A DNA stretch of 64,000 nt from NCBI RefSeq assembly GCF_003148825.1, contig NZ_QGGZ01000003.1:310001-374000 (forward strand), given 5' to 3'. Shown piece by piece: positions 1-7,246 of the stretch. The translations under genes were made by a program, and so were the position numbers. A model generated the notes under the pieces. It worked only from the letters and a program-made list of their open reading frames with translations, had not been told where the DNA came from and made no database searches. This stretch comes from Streptomyces sp. CG 926. GTDB taxonomy: Bacteria > Actinomycetota > Actinomycetes > Streptomycetales > Streptomycetaceae. Each line of letters starts with the position of its first letter. Positions within the stretch are counted from its first letter, which is position 1.

Positions 1-109
1 CAGGCTCGGGTCAGGAGTTACCGGGCGAGGCCCTCTCATGTTGATACGCCCTTCGGGTGATGTGGCCGCCATCGGTGTGTCGCGGACGTCGCAGAAACGT
101 TGATGCGGC

Positions 110-1021
110 GTGGAGACACGTGAACTATGGGAACGCAACGCGCTGCTGGCCGAGGCGTTCTGCAGGACGGACGAACGGGTGCGTCAGGCTCAGGCGGTGA
201 TGGACGAGGCACTGGCCAGCCGGACCAGGACACTGGCCGCGTTCGCCTTGACGGTAGGCAGCGACGCCGCCGTTGCCGACCTGATGGGGTTGAACGAACG
301 CGAGGTACGTGTCGCACGCCGCACGGTCGGCAAGGACGACGCCCGTACCGTCGCCGACCAGTTGCTCACCCCTCCTGCCGAAACGTCCCCTCAGCCTCTT
401 CCGTCTGTCAGCCCTCCTGCTGAAACGTCCCCTCAGCCTGCTCCACCCGTCACCCCTCCCGCAGAAACGTCCCACCAACCCGCTCCACCCGTCACCCCTC
501 CTGCTGAAACGTCCCCTCAGCCTCTTCCGTCTGTCAGCCCTCCTCCAGAAGCGTCCCCTCAGCCTGCTCCACCGGTCACCCCTCCTGCAGAAACGTCCCC
601 CCAGCTGCCTCCGCCCGTCCCGAATCGCGGATGGCATGCGCACGCGGAAGCCATGCGCGCACATATGCCCTATCCGCGCCCGGAGGCAGCGTGGCCTGCT
701 CATACGCCTGTGTCCGAGAACAAGACTTCAGGTGCCCCGGTGGACTGGACGGCCGGGATGGACTCCGTATTGCAGTGGAGTTGGCAATCCGGCCTCGACC
801 TTCAGACCGTTGCCGAAGAACTCGGCCTGAGCATCAAGGACCTACTCCTGCGATCGCAGATTCTTGCCGCCGAAGGACGGCTGATGGCGCAGCTCCCCCC
901 GGAGCACGAGGCGAGCCAATCCGGCCGTCACCGCCGGCACGCCTTCATGCCGTACGCCCCCGTCCCCGACAGCCCGGAGGCTCTGTACAGCTCGTACAGC
1001 TCGACAAGCCCCTACATCTGA
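110..1021 (+). CDS. Repeat-linker protein with two helix-turn-helix-like segments
   Basis: 303 residues from a GTG start; function not recognised. Residues 1-87 are helical and contain an HTH-like stretch (around SDAAVADLMGLNEREVRVAR). Residues 88-171 are six copies of a 14-residue Pro-rich unit (consensus PPAETSPQPAPPVT). Residues 210-260 hold a second HTH-like stretch (LQTVAEELGLSIKDLLLRSQ), followed by a Ser/Tyr-rich tail ending SPYI. The architecture suggests two DNA- or protein-binding modules on a flexible tether; that is inference. No clear Shine-Dalgarno precedes the GTG, so the start is uncertain, but the N-terminal helix pattern runs from it. No signal peptide or membrane segment is visible. 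It lies just upstream of a tRNA-end duplication. Confidence 0.75.
   Translation: METRELWERNALLAEAFCRTDERVRQAQAVMDEALASRTRTLAAFALTVGSDAAVADLMGLNEREVRVARRTVGKDDARTVADQLLTPPAETSPQPLPSVSPPAETSPQPAPPVTPPAETSHQPAPPVTPPAETSPQPLPSVSPPPEASPQPAPPVTPPAETSPQLPPPVPNRGWHAHAEAMRAHMPYPRPEAAWPAHTPVSENKTSGAPVDWTAGMDSVLQWSWQSGLDLQTVAEELGLSIKDLLLRSQILAAEGRLMAQLPPEHEASQSGRHRRHAFMPYAPVPDSPEALYSSYSSTSPYI
371..622 (+). repeat. Six 42-bp tandem repeats inside a CDS
   Basis: Six in-frame 42-bp units encode PPAETSPQPLPSVS-like blocks. Units 1 and 4 share the LPSVS ending and units 2, 3 and 5 the APPVT ending, so the array probably expanded by duplication of multi-unit blocks. Confidence 0.9.
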
Positions 1022-1090
1022 ACCGCCACCGCATCACTCCCGGGCCCGACCTGCCTGCCTGCCTGCCTGCCCTGAGATATGCAGTGCCAA

Positions 1091-1133
1091 GACTTGCTTG
1101 ACGTCATTGGCTCTGGACTCGCTTGACGGTCAT
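1091..1133. repeat. Two imperfect direct repeats (GACT-GCTTGACG-TCAT)
   Basis: GACTTGCTTGACGTCAT at 1091-1107 and GACTCGCTTGACGGTCAT at 1116-1133 are direct repeats 25 bp apart in the 461-bp gene-free stretch 1022-1482. Paired short repeats beside a tRNA-derived att-like sequence resemble integrase arm or regulator sites; this is inference. A CCTG x5 microsatellite lies at 1050-1069. Confidence 0.5.
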
Positions 1134-1230
1134 GGGAGGTGTTTGGCGGGTCCGTCTTACGTCAGCAACGGTGGCTCCCGACCGTGCCACTCTCATGCCA
1201 GCCAGAGCGGGCAACAGCGGTCAACGGCGG

Positions 1231-1264
1231 GTGCCAGGGCGAGCCCCAGGGTTCGCCCTGGCAC
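1231..1264. other. Perfect 12-bp hairpin in non-coding DNA
   Basis: GTGCCAGGGCGA at 1231-1242 and its exact complement at 1253-1264 enclose a 10-nt loop. There is no U-tract, so an intrinsic terminator is unlikely. It sits 48 bp before the tRNA-end fragment and may be part of an old integration site. Confidence 0.5.
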
Positions 1265-1311
1265 CCGTTTGTAATGGTCAACGGCCAGATGGGGCGCGGA
1301 AGAACGGTGAT

Positions 1312-1352
1312 CCCCAAGCTTATGGCGCGGGTTCGATTCCCGTCATCCGCTC
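1312..1352 (+). other. tRNA 3'-half fragment, probable attachment site (copy 1)
   Basis: The sequence contains a T-arm (GCGGGTTCGATTCCCGT) and a 3' acceptor strand (CATCCGC) with discriminator T, and it reads back to a CCCAAGCT anticodon-arm-like segment. There is no matching 5' half upstream, so it is not a functional tRNA gene. From memory of actinobacterial tRNAs the ending fits tRNA-Gly. Tyrosine-recombinase elements leave such 3' halves when they integrate. A near-identical copy lies at 3118-3152. Confidence 0.6.
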
Positions 1353-1400
1353 TTGAGAGAAGGCCCAGGTCAGCGACCTGGGCCTTCTTCATTGTCTGGG
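1318..1400 (+). repeat. tRNA end plus terminator, direct repeat copy 1
   Basis: Aligns by eye with 3118-3200 at about 71 of 83 positions, exactly 1800 bp apart. The first 35 nt differ at two positions. The unit covers the tRNA T-arm/acceptor and the downstream hairpin. Confidence 0.7.
1358..1388. terminator. Hairpin terminator after tRNA fragment
   Basis: AGAAGGCCCAGGTC and its exact complement flank a 3-nt loop and are followed by TCATTG. It can also end transcription of the leftward gene at 1483-2328. Confidence 0.75.
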
Positions 1401-1482
1401 CCTATCCGATCTCGACGCGCCCTCCACGCACCACAAGTCGCCGCTCACCGGATCGAGTTCGTCCGGGCCGCCGGAACTCCTC

Positions 1483-2328
1483 CTACCGGAAGGCCGGCAG
1501 GTTGCGCGCGACCCAGTCACCGAAGGACCTGGCCGGACGATGGAGCACGCTCTCCACGTCGGGGCTGATCTCCAGCTCGGCCGGCAGCGGGACACCGAGG
1601 ACGTCCAGCGTGCCGCCGATGACTTCCTCCGGCATGAACTGCGCCATGTGCGCGTGCGCGTCCTCGCGGGACAGTTCCACGAAGGTCACCTCCTCGCCCA
1701 AAGCCTTGGATATCGCCGCGGCCTGCCACCGCGGGCTGATCGCCTCGGGGCCGGTCAGGTCGTACGTACGGCCCGCGTGGCCGTCCTCGCGCAGCACGGC
1801 GGCAGCGACCCCGGCAATGTCCGCCGGGTCGATGACGGGCAGCGCCACATCTCCGAACGGGGCGAAGATCGTGCGCTTCGTGCGGACCGACTCGGCCCAG
1901 GCGAAGGCATTGGAGGCGAAGCCCCCCGGGCGCAGGATGGTGAAGTCCGGTCCGGACGCACGCACGACAGCCTCGAACTCGCGCAGGCGGGTGTGCGAGG
2001 GGGCCTCGGGGCGGGTGGAGTTGATCTGGGAGGAGAGCAGGACGACCCGCTCGACCCCGGCCGCCTCGGCCACGTCCAGCAGGGCCTTCGGGCTCTCGCC
2101 GTGGCCGTTGAGCTCGCCGCCCAGCAGGACGAAGAGGGCGTCGGCGCCATCGAGGGCCGGCCTCATGCTCGCGGCATCTCCGACGTCGGCCCGGACGTGC
2201 CGAACTCCGGCCTGAAGCCCAGCGGGGTGCGGCTGCCGCGAGACGGCCACGACCTCCTCGCCGGCCTCGGCCAGCAGCGGCACCAGTGTCCGCCCGATGT
2301 TGCCGGTCGCACCCGTCACCACGATCAT
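1483..2328 (-). CDS. NmrA-like NAD(P)-binding oxidoreductase (atypical SDR)
   Basis: 281 residues. The N-terminal Rossmann motif is VTGATGNIGR (residues 4-13), typical of atypical short-chain dehydrogenases of the NmrA/quinone-reductase-2 type, which sense or use NAD(P)H. The classical YxxxK catalytic pair is not evident, so the function may be NAD(P)H sensing or quinone reduction. The ATG is preceded by GGGGATCGCA. The gene is divergent from a TetR regulator (2412-3017) across an 83-bp region with palindromes, so it is probably that regulator's target. The pair lies between two tRNA-end repeats and may be accreted cargo. Confidence 0.9.
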   Translation of the reverse strand: MIVVTGATGNIGRTLVPLLAEAGEEVVAVSRQPHPAGLQAGVRHVRADVGDAASMRPALDGADALFVLLGGELNGHGESPKALLDVAEAAGVERVVLLSSQINSTRPEAPSHTRLREFEAVVRASGPDFTILRPGGFASNAFAWAESVRTKRTIFAPFGDVALPVIDPADIAGVAAAVLREDGHAGRTYDLTGPEAISPRWQAAAISKALGEEVTFVELSREDAHAHMAQFMPEEVIGGTLDVLGVPLPAELEISPDVESVLHRPARSFGDWVARNLPAFR

Positions 2329-2340
2329 TGCGATCCCCCA

Positions 2341-2425
2341 AGAAAATTAGTTAGTCGGCTGACTCGATGAGACTCTAAGCGAGCATCCGGGCGCTGTCTA
2401 TAGTTGGTTGGGTGACTGACTCAGT
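2341..2425. promoter_or_regulatory. Divergent promoter with TetR-type palindromes
   Basis: AGTC-GGCT-GACT at 2353-2364 and ACTGA-C-TCAGT at 2415-2425 are inverted repeats sharing the GACT core. The second overlaps the GTG start of the regulator, which fits autorepression. The region is clearly AT-richer than its surroundings. Confidence 0.5.
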
Positions 2426-3017
2426 GAAGCCCCGGGTGGCGCGGGCCGCCGACAAGCGCCGACGACTCACGGCCGCGGCGGCTCAGGTCCTGCACGAGCA
2501 AGGCGTCGAACGGACCACTCTCGCCGACATCGCGCGTGTGGCCGACGTCCCCGTCGGGAACGTCTACTACTACTTCAAAACCAAGGACGAGCTGGTCCAG
2601 GCCGCGCTGTCCGAGCACAGCGCACACCTGGACGAACTCACCGGCGCCCTGGACCAGCTGCCCGACCCGCTCGACCGCCTCAAGGCCCTGATCGAAGCCT
2701 GGGTCGGCCGGCGCGACATCGCCGCCCGCTACGGCTGCCCCACCGGCACCCTGGCCGTCGAACTCGACAAGCGCGCGGACGGGACCCTCGACGCGGAGGC
2801 CGGCGCAGTGATCCGACGCCTGCTCGACTGGGCCGGACAGCAGTTCCGCGCCCTGGGCCTGCCCGACCCGGACGACCTCGCCGTCACTCTCGTTTCCGGC
2901 TACCAGGGCATGTCGCTCCTGGCCAACGCCCTGCGCGACCCGGGCATCATGATCCGCGAGGGAGCCCGCCTCCTCGGCTGGCTCGACTCCCTGGAGGCTC
3001 CCCGCCGGCCCCGCTGA
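2412..3017 (+). CDS. TetR/AcrR-family transcriptional regulator
   Basis: 201 residues from GTG. The N-terminal TetR HTH is clear (LADIARVADVPVGNVYYYFKTKDEL, about residues 37-61). The C-terminal all-helical domain resembles the group with a C-terminal ligand pocket found beside oxidoreductases. It is divergent from the NmrA-like gene, with palindromes in between and over its own start codon, so it likely represses itself and that gene until a ligand binds. The ligand cannot be told from sequence. Confidence 0.93.
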   Translation: MTDSVKPRVARAADKRRRLTAAAAQVLHEQGVERTTLADIARVADVPVGNVYYYFKTKDELVQAALSEHSAHLDELTGALDQLPDPLDRLKALIEAWVGRRDIAARYGCPTGTLAVELDKRADGTLDAEAGAVIRRLLDWAGQQFRALGLPDPDDLAVTLVSGYQGMSLLANALRDPGIMIREGARLLGWLDSLEAPRRPR

Positions 3018-3117
3018 CCGGCGAGCACCACGGACACATCCCGGTCCACCGTGCGACCGCACTCCGAGCGGGGCGTGCCGTTGCGTGCCGGCCGGAGCAG
3101 TGAACAACGGTCAACAC

Positions 3118-3200
3118 GCTTATAGCGCGGGTTCGATTCCCGTCATCCACTCAATAGAGAAGGCCCAGGTCGCAGACCTGGGCCTTCTCTATTGTCTAGA
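3118..3200 (+). repeat. tRNA end plus terminator, direct repeat copy 2 (att-like)
   Basis: The second copy of the 1318-1400 unit has the same T-arm and acceptor strand (CATCCAC here instead of CATCCGC) and the same downstream hairpin. No 5' tRNA half precedes it. It separates the NmrA/TetR module from the peptide/NlpC module. Confidence 0.7.
3153..3193. terminator. Perfect 19-bp hairpin terminator
   Basis: Arms at 3153-3171 and 3175-3193 are fully complementary with a 3-nt loop (GCA). It probably terminates the leftward gene ending at 3211 and is homologous to the hairpin at 1358-1388. Confidence 0.8.
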
Positions 3201-3210
3201 CCTCTCTGCG

Positions 3211-4428
3211 CTACCAGGCGCCGGCGATCGGGACGTCGCCCGGGTTGCCGTAGACGAAGCTCGACGCCACGGAGCCGTTGTCGTTGGAGAGGCTGAACTT
3301 CTGGGTGGCCGGCTCGTAGACGCCGATCGTGTCCACGCCGTCGCCGTTCCAGTCACCGATCAGCGGGGTCCAGTTCGGGTTGCCGAACATCGCGTTGCCG
3401 AGGGTGTTGCCCGAGAGGTCACCCTCGTAGAACGTGGCGTTGCTCGGCCGGTAGACCGCGATCGCGTCCTTGCCGTCGCCGTCCCAGTCACCCGCCAGCG
3501 GAACGTCGCCCGCCACGCCGTACACGAAGCTCGCCGCGACCGAGCTGTTGTCGTTGGAGAGGTAGAACTTCTGCGCGACCGGGTCGTACGCGCCGACCGA
3601 GTCCTTCCCGTCGCCGTTCCAGTCACCGACCAGGGGCATCCAGTTCGGGTTGCCGAAACGGACCGAGACGGCCGCCGAACCGTTGTCGTTCGAGAGGTGG
3701 AAGTCACCCGTCGACGGGTCGTACACGCCCACGGTGTCCTTGCCGTCACCGTTGAAGTCACCGATCAGCGGCTTCCAACCCGGGTTCCCGAACATCGCCG
3801 AACCCAGCGTGTTGCCCGAACCGTCACGCTCGTAGAACGTCTGATCCGACGGACGGTACACACCCGCGTTGGCCGGCTTCGTGTCGTCGACGATGTTGTC
3901 GTAGCGGAGCGCCTTGTAGAGGCTCGTCGGCCAGCCGGCCACCGAGCTGCTGTTGATGTTCGCCGTGTACTTGCTGGTCGGGACCTTGCTGTTCTGCTCG
4001 GCGTAGTACGTGAAGGTGCCCGCCGCCTTGTCCTTCCAGCCGCCGAACAGGATGACGTGCTGCTCGGTGTAGTTCAGGGCATCACCCGGGAGCATCGAGG
4101 ACTTGCTGATCTCGGACGAGACGTCGGGCAGCGTCCAGGTGGTGTACGACTGCGTGGCGTGCCAGGCCATGGACACGTAACCCGAGCAGTCCTCGCGGTA
4201 GTTGGTGCCCGAACCGTCGGTGTGGTAGCCGGACTGGTTGTACGGGACCGCTTGGTCCACCCAGTACTGGGCGCGGGCCATCACCTCGCTGCGGCTGATC
4301 TTTCCGCCCTTGGAGGACGCGGCCTGGGCGGGAGCGGCCGCCACGGTCGTCAGCGCGGTCGCGGCGAGGCCGGCGGAGATCAGGGTGGAGGTGCAGCGAA
4401 GGACCTTGGAACGCGTGGTGCGGGACAT
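3211..4428 (-). CDS. Secreted NlpC/P60-like protein with FG-GAP repeats
   Basis: 405 residues from the ATG at 4428, chosen because AGGAGA lies 5 nt upstream; an upstream in-frame ATG has no RBS. The Sec signal peptide ends near APAQA (about residue 36). The papain-like amidase core follows: DCSGYVS carries the nucleophile Cys, EQHVILFGG the His and YYAEQNS the third residue. From about residue 190 to the end there are five FG-GAP/VCBS-type units with D-N-D-G-D-G motifs (DWNGDGKD) that would bind calcium. Such proteins usually cut peptidoglycan peptides or other extracellular amide bonds. It is the last gene of a leftward four-gene group that starts with a small secreted peptide. Confidence 0.85.
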   Translation of the reverse strand: MSRTTRSKVLRCTSTLISAGLAATALTTVAAAPAQAASSKGGKISRSEVMARAQYWVDQAVPYNQSGYHTDGSGTNYREDCSGYVSMAWHATQSYTTWTLPDVSSEISKSSMLPGDALNYTEQHVILFGGWKDKAAGTFTYYAEQNSKVPTSKYTANINSSSVAGWPTSLYKALRYDNIVDDTKPANAGVYRPSDQTFYERDGSGNTLGSAMFGNPGWKPLIGDFNGDGKDTVGVYDPSTGDFHLSNDNGSAAVSVRFGNPNWMPLVGDWNGDGKDSVGAYDPVAQKFYLSNDNSSVAASFVYGVAGDVPLAGDWDGDGKDAIAVYRPSNATFYEGDLSGNTLGNAMFGNPNWTPLIGDWNGDGVDTIGVYEPATQKFSLSNDNGSVASSFVYGNPGDVPIAGAW

Positions 4429-4506
4429 GGGTGTCTCCTGGGAGTGAGTCGGGAAGCGAGCGGGGGTGGTGCGGTGGTGCGGTGATGCCAAGTCGGTGGG
4501 TGGACG

Positions 4507-5379
4507 TCAGCCGGCGAGCATGGCCAGCACGGCGGCGTCCGAGCGGAGGTCGTAGGACGACGGCGCGGCGGAGTCCCACTCGTCGAAGGTGAGAAGCGTC
4601 AGTACGGCGCCGCGCTGGACCACGTAGATGTGGTTGGTCTGAGCGCCGGATGCCGAGATGCCCTGGACACCGCTCCAACGGCGGGACCATGCACGGCCGT
4701 TGTCGGTGGTAGCCGTCTGCTGGACCGCGGCGTCGGGGGTCAGCTTGTACTGCTTCTGCAGCGCCTGGCTGGTCTGGGCACAGGAGTTCATGCCGTTGAG
4801 GACCTGCTGGTACGCCGACTTCGCCGCCGCCTCGTCCTTGAACGAGAGGGAGTTCTGGATGGCCGGGGTCTTGTGCGAGCTGATGAAGGCCTGCTGCCGC
4901 CAGTTGGTGGCGCCCGCCACCGATACGCACTCGTTGAGCTGGAACTCCTGCGTCAGCGGCTGGGTGACGGCCGGCGCCAGCTCCTTCCACTTCTGCTGGG
5001 CGTTGTCCGGGAGCTGGGCCGGCTCCACCCGCTCGGCCTCCAGGGCCTGGACGGCGACACCGCCGCCCTTGACCGCCTTCGAGCCCTTGTCCTTGCTCTT
5101 GTCCGCACTCTTGGCCGGGCTCTTGGCCGGGCTCTTGCCGGCCGTGGCGGACGCGCTCGGGGTGACGGCGCCGGTGGCGGGCTGCTCCGACGGCGTCTGT
5201 CCCGCGGGGGTGGCGGCAGGTGCTGCTTCGGCGCTCGCCGAGCCGGCCGCCGTCGCGCTCAGCGGGGCGTCCGAGGCATCGGCGTGCTGGGCCAGCCCGT
5301 AGACGGTGGCGGCGGCAAGGACGCCCGCAGTGGCGAGCACGGCGGTACGGACGCGACGGGGCGCGGCGGTGCGGGACAT
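4507..5379 (-). CDS. Secreted or anchored alanine-rich protein, unknown function
   Basis: 290 residues. The N-terminus MSRTAAPRRVRT plus a hydrophobic stretch (about residues 12-30) is a signal peptide or anchor. Residues 35-105 are a low-complexity Ala/Ser/Pro/Lys linker containing KSPAKSPAKSADKSKDKG. Residues 110-290 form a compact domain with two Cys (NECVSV and NSCAQT) that could form a disulfide; its layout resembles PknH-like extracellular sensor domains, which is a weak resemblance. RBS AGGAGC is 6 nt before the ATG. It shares the ATGTCCCGCACC start with two other secreted products of the group. Confidence 0.8.
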   Translation of the reverse strand: MSRTAAPRRVRTAVLATAGVLAAATVYGLAQHADASDAPLSATAAGSASAEAAPAATPAGQTPSEQPATGAVTPSASATAGKSPAKSPAKSADKSKDKGSKAVKGGGVAVQALEAERVEPAQLPDNAQQKWKELAPAVTQPLTQEFQLNECVSVAGATNWRQQAFISSHKTPAIQNSLSFKDEAAAKSAYQQVLNGMNSCAQTSQALQKQYKLTPDAAVQQTATTDNGRAWSRRWSGVQGISASGAQTNHIYVVQRGAVLTLLTFDEWDSAAPSSYDLRSDAAVLAMLAG

Positions 5380-5457
5380 GACGGGGCTCCTGGAATTAGG
5401 CAGGCCGAAGAGGGCCTCGGTTCAGGGAAGTCGGGGCGCTGAGCGGAGAAGGCGGCG

Positions 5458-5733
5458 TCAGCGGTGCGTCGCGGTGGCGTGGTAGCCGTGCGAGACGAGG
5501 GGGGCATGGGCGCCGGCGAGGATGGCGTGGGCCTGGTCGAGGGCTGCTGCCTCGGAGGCGGCTCGCAGAAAGAGGTAGACGTCCATGCCTTCGTCGGTGG
5601 CCTTGGCCCGCAGGTGCTCCAGGCCGTGGGACGGGGCGGTGTACGCCCAGATCAGATCGGCGACGAGGGCCGGCGCGCTGTCCTGGGCCGGACCTTGGGG
5701 AGTCCCGGAGAGCGAGGTGCGGATGACGTGCAT
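5458..5733 (-). CDS. 91-residue protein between peptide precursor and exported proteins
   Basis: 91 residues, no signal peptide or membrane segment, not recognised. The start lies 5 nt after the stop of the peptide gene with only a weak RBS, so it is probably translationally coupled to it. The body (LVADLIWAYTAPSHGLEHLR ... MDVYLFLRAASEAAALDQAHAILAG) predicts a small alpha/beta fold. Its tight linkage suggests a role in handling, maturation or immunity for the peptide; this is inference from position only. Confidence 0.7.
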   Translation of the reverse strand: MHVIRTSLSGTPQGPAQDSAPALVADLIWAYTAPSHGLEHLRAKATDEGMDVYLFLRAASEAAALDQAHAILAGAHAPLVSHGYHATATHR

Positions 5734-5738
5734 CAGGG

Positions 5739-5921
5739 TCAGTCCCAGTTGATGCTGTTGGTGCCGGCCATCAGGGCGGTGTCCCAGTTGATGCTGCCCG
5801 GACCGGACGCAGTGATCTTGGTCCCCCCATCGGTAACGGCGGTCGAGGCGGTCGTGACGGCTCCGGCGCAGAGCAGGGCGGAGAGGGCGGTGGCAGCGGC
5901 GATGCGGGCGGTGCGGGACAT
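5739..5921 (-). CDS. Small secreted peptide precursor with two SINWD motifs
   Basis: 60 residues from the ATG at 5921, chosen for AGGGGA 4 nt upstream and because it begins a signal peptide (MSRTARIAAATALSALLCAG, cleavage near TASTA). The mature part is about 30 residues, has no Cys and ends GSINWDTALMAGTNSINWD, so the pentapeptide SINWD occurs twice, once as the exact C-terminus. Both copies use the same codons, which suggests recent duplication. It is the first gene of a leftward group facing a TrmB/LuxR regulator, a layout that fits an exported signal or effector peptide. No similar family is known to me with certainty. Confidence 0.75.
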   Translation of the reverse strand: MSRTARIAAATALSALLCAGAVTTASTAVTDGGTKITASGPGSINWDTALMAGTNSINWD

Positions 5922-6085
5922 GGGATCCCCTGGTTCGAAGGTCGTGGAGCTGGTTCGGGTGACTGCTGCTGCGCGCTGCTCCGGATCGTCCTTGCGGCTC
6001 TGGCCCGAGTCAGGGACTCTCGCCCCCGCCGTTCCGGTGATCACCATGTTGCTGCCCTCCTGACCTGCACAGAAGGGTTCTGAGA

Positions 6086-6116
6086 TGGCACCAAGACGCC
6101 TGTCACCTTGGTGCCA
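6086..6116. promoter_or_regulatory. 10-bp inverted repeat operator candidate
   Basis: TGGCACCAAG at 6086-6095 and CTTGGTGCCA at 6107-6116 are perfect inverted repeats with an 11-nt spacer, so half-sites are 21 bp (two helical turns) apart. It lies in the 263-bp divergent region between the regulator at 6185 and the peptide operon at 5921, which suits a dimeric LuxR-type regulator controlling both. Confidence 0.6.
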
Positions 6117-6184
6117 CTCGTGGCTTACGATCACGGAACCGGCCGCCCGCACGAGGGGCCGACGTTCAGCTGGGGGGCTGAGTA

Positions 6185-7171
6185 GTGCTGCAATCGCTGG
6201 GTTTGGGACCGGACGTGGAAGCCGTGTACCGGGGGATGCTGGCCGATCCGTCGGGGGGTGTCGTGGAGCTGTGCGTACGCCTCGGTCTCACCGAGACGCA
6301 GGTGCGGGACGGCCTGGACCGGCTCGTCGACCTCGACCTGCTGAGGCCGTCTCGGGACAGCCCTGGCGCGCTGCGCGCAGTGAGCCCCGAGCTGGGCCTG
6401 GAGCTGTTGCTACGCCGCCAGGAGGAAGACCTGATCCGCCGTCAGCAGGAGTTGGCCCGCAGCAAGGCGGCCGCGGCCCAGGCCGTATCCGAGTTCGCGG
6501 AGCTACGCCCGAATACTGCGGTCGACGGCGCGGAACGGCTCGTGGGCATGGACGCCATCCAGAGCCGGCTCGAAGAGCTCGCACACGGGCTGACGCGGGA
6601 GTGCCTGGCGATCCTGCCCGGTGGTGCGCTGTCCGAGGCCAGCCTGGAGGCGTCGCGTCCGCTCGACCGGCGCGCCTTGGGCCGCGGCATCGAGATGCGC
6701 TCGGTCTACCAGGACAGCGCACGCAACGATCGGATGACGCTGGCCTACGCCCGGTGGCTGACGGAGGAGGGCGGCCAGGTGCGCACCAGCCCGCTGCTGC
6801 CGCCCCGCCTGCTGATCTTCGACCGGACGGTGGCCGTCGTCCCGATCGACCCCGCCAACTCCCGCTTGGGCGCTCTGTGCACCAGCGCGCCAGGCATCGT
6901 GGCGTCACTCCTGACCTTGTTCGAGCAGACCTGGGGCTCCGCCGTCCCCCTCGGCGCGGACCGTCCCCGCCCCACCGACTCCAGACCTTCCGCGGGCGAG
7001 GTCGAACTCCTCAAACTGCTGGCCTCCGGAATGACGGACGAGGCGGCCGGCCATCGACTCGGTGTGTCCTTGCGCACCGTCCGGCGCCAGATGTCCGCGC
7101 TGATGGAACGCCTGCAAGCCACCAGCCGTTTCGAGGCCGGCTTGAAGGCGGCCCAGCAGGGCTGGCTCTGA
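6185..7171 (+). CDS. TrmB-like/LuxR-type transcriptional regulator
   Basis: 328 residues from GTG with a purine-rich GGGGGG RBS. Residues 1-75 form a TrmB-like winged helix (VYRGMLADPSGGVVELCVRLGLTETQVRDGLDRL) followed by a helical dimerisation segment. The middle domain (about residues 110-245) contains the usual turn RNDRMTLAYARWLTEEGGQVRTS, a phospholipase-D-like sensor fold seen in TrmB relatives. The C-terminus is a LuxR HTH (VELLKLLASGMTDEAAGHRLGVSLRTVRRQMSALMERL, about 268-310). It is divergent from the SINWD peptide group and likely controls it through the inverted repeat at 6086-6116. No receiver domain is present. Confidence 0.9.
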   Translation: MLQSLGLGPDVEAVYRGMLADPSGGVVELCVRLGLTETQVRDGLDRLVDLDLLRPSRDSPGALRAVSPELGLELLLRRQEEDLIRRQQELARSKAAAAQAVSEFAELRPNTAVDGAERLVGMDAIQSRLEELAHGLTRECLAILPGGALSEASLEASRPLDRRALGRGIEMRSVYQDSARNDRMTLAYARWLTEEGGQVRTSPLLPPRLLIFDRTVAVVPIDPANSRLGALCTSAPGIVASLLTLFEQTWGSAVPLGADRPRPTDSRPSAGEVELLKLLASGMTDEAAGHRLGVSLRTVRRQMSALMERLQATSRFEAGLKAAQQGWL

Positions 7172-7246
7172 CCCGTGCTCCTGGAGGGCGAGGGCAAGGG
7201 TCCCCGCACAGGGCGCGTCCTCGCCACCGTCACCCGAGCGTCGAAA

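Noticed and set aside
1312..1352. Functional tRNA gene
   Set aside because: No 5' acceptor strand or D-arm is present upstream; only the 3' half exists, also at 3118-3152.
1123..1356. Rightward 77-codon ORF through the tRNA fragment
   Set aside because: No RBS and it reads through a hairpin and the tRNA end.
1162..1392. Leftward ORF containing ADDGNRTRAIS
   Set aside because: It is the reverse translation of the tRNA T-arm and terminator; the same artefact recurs at 2947-3150.
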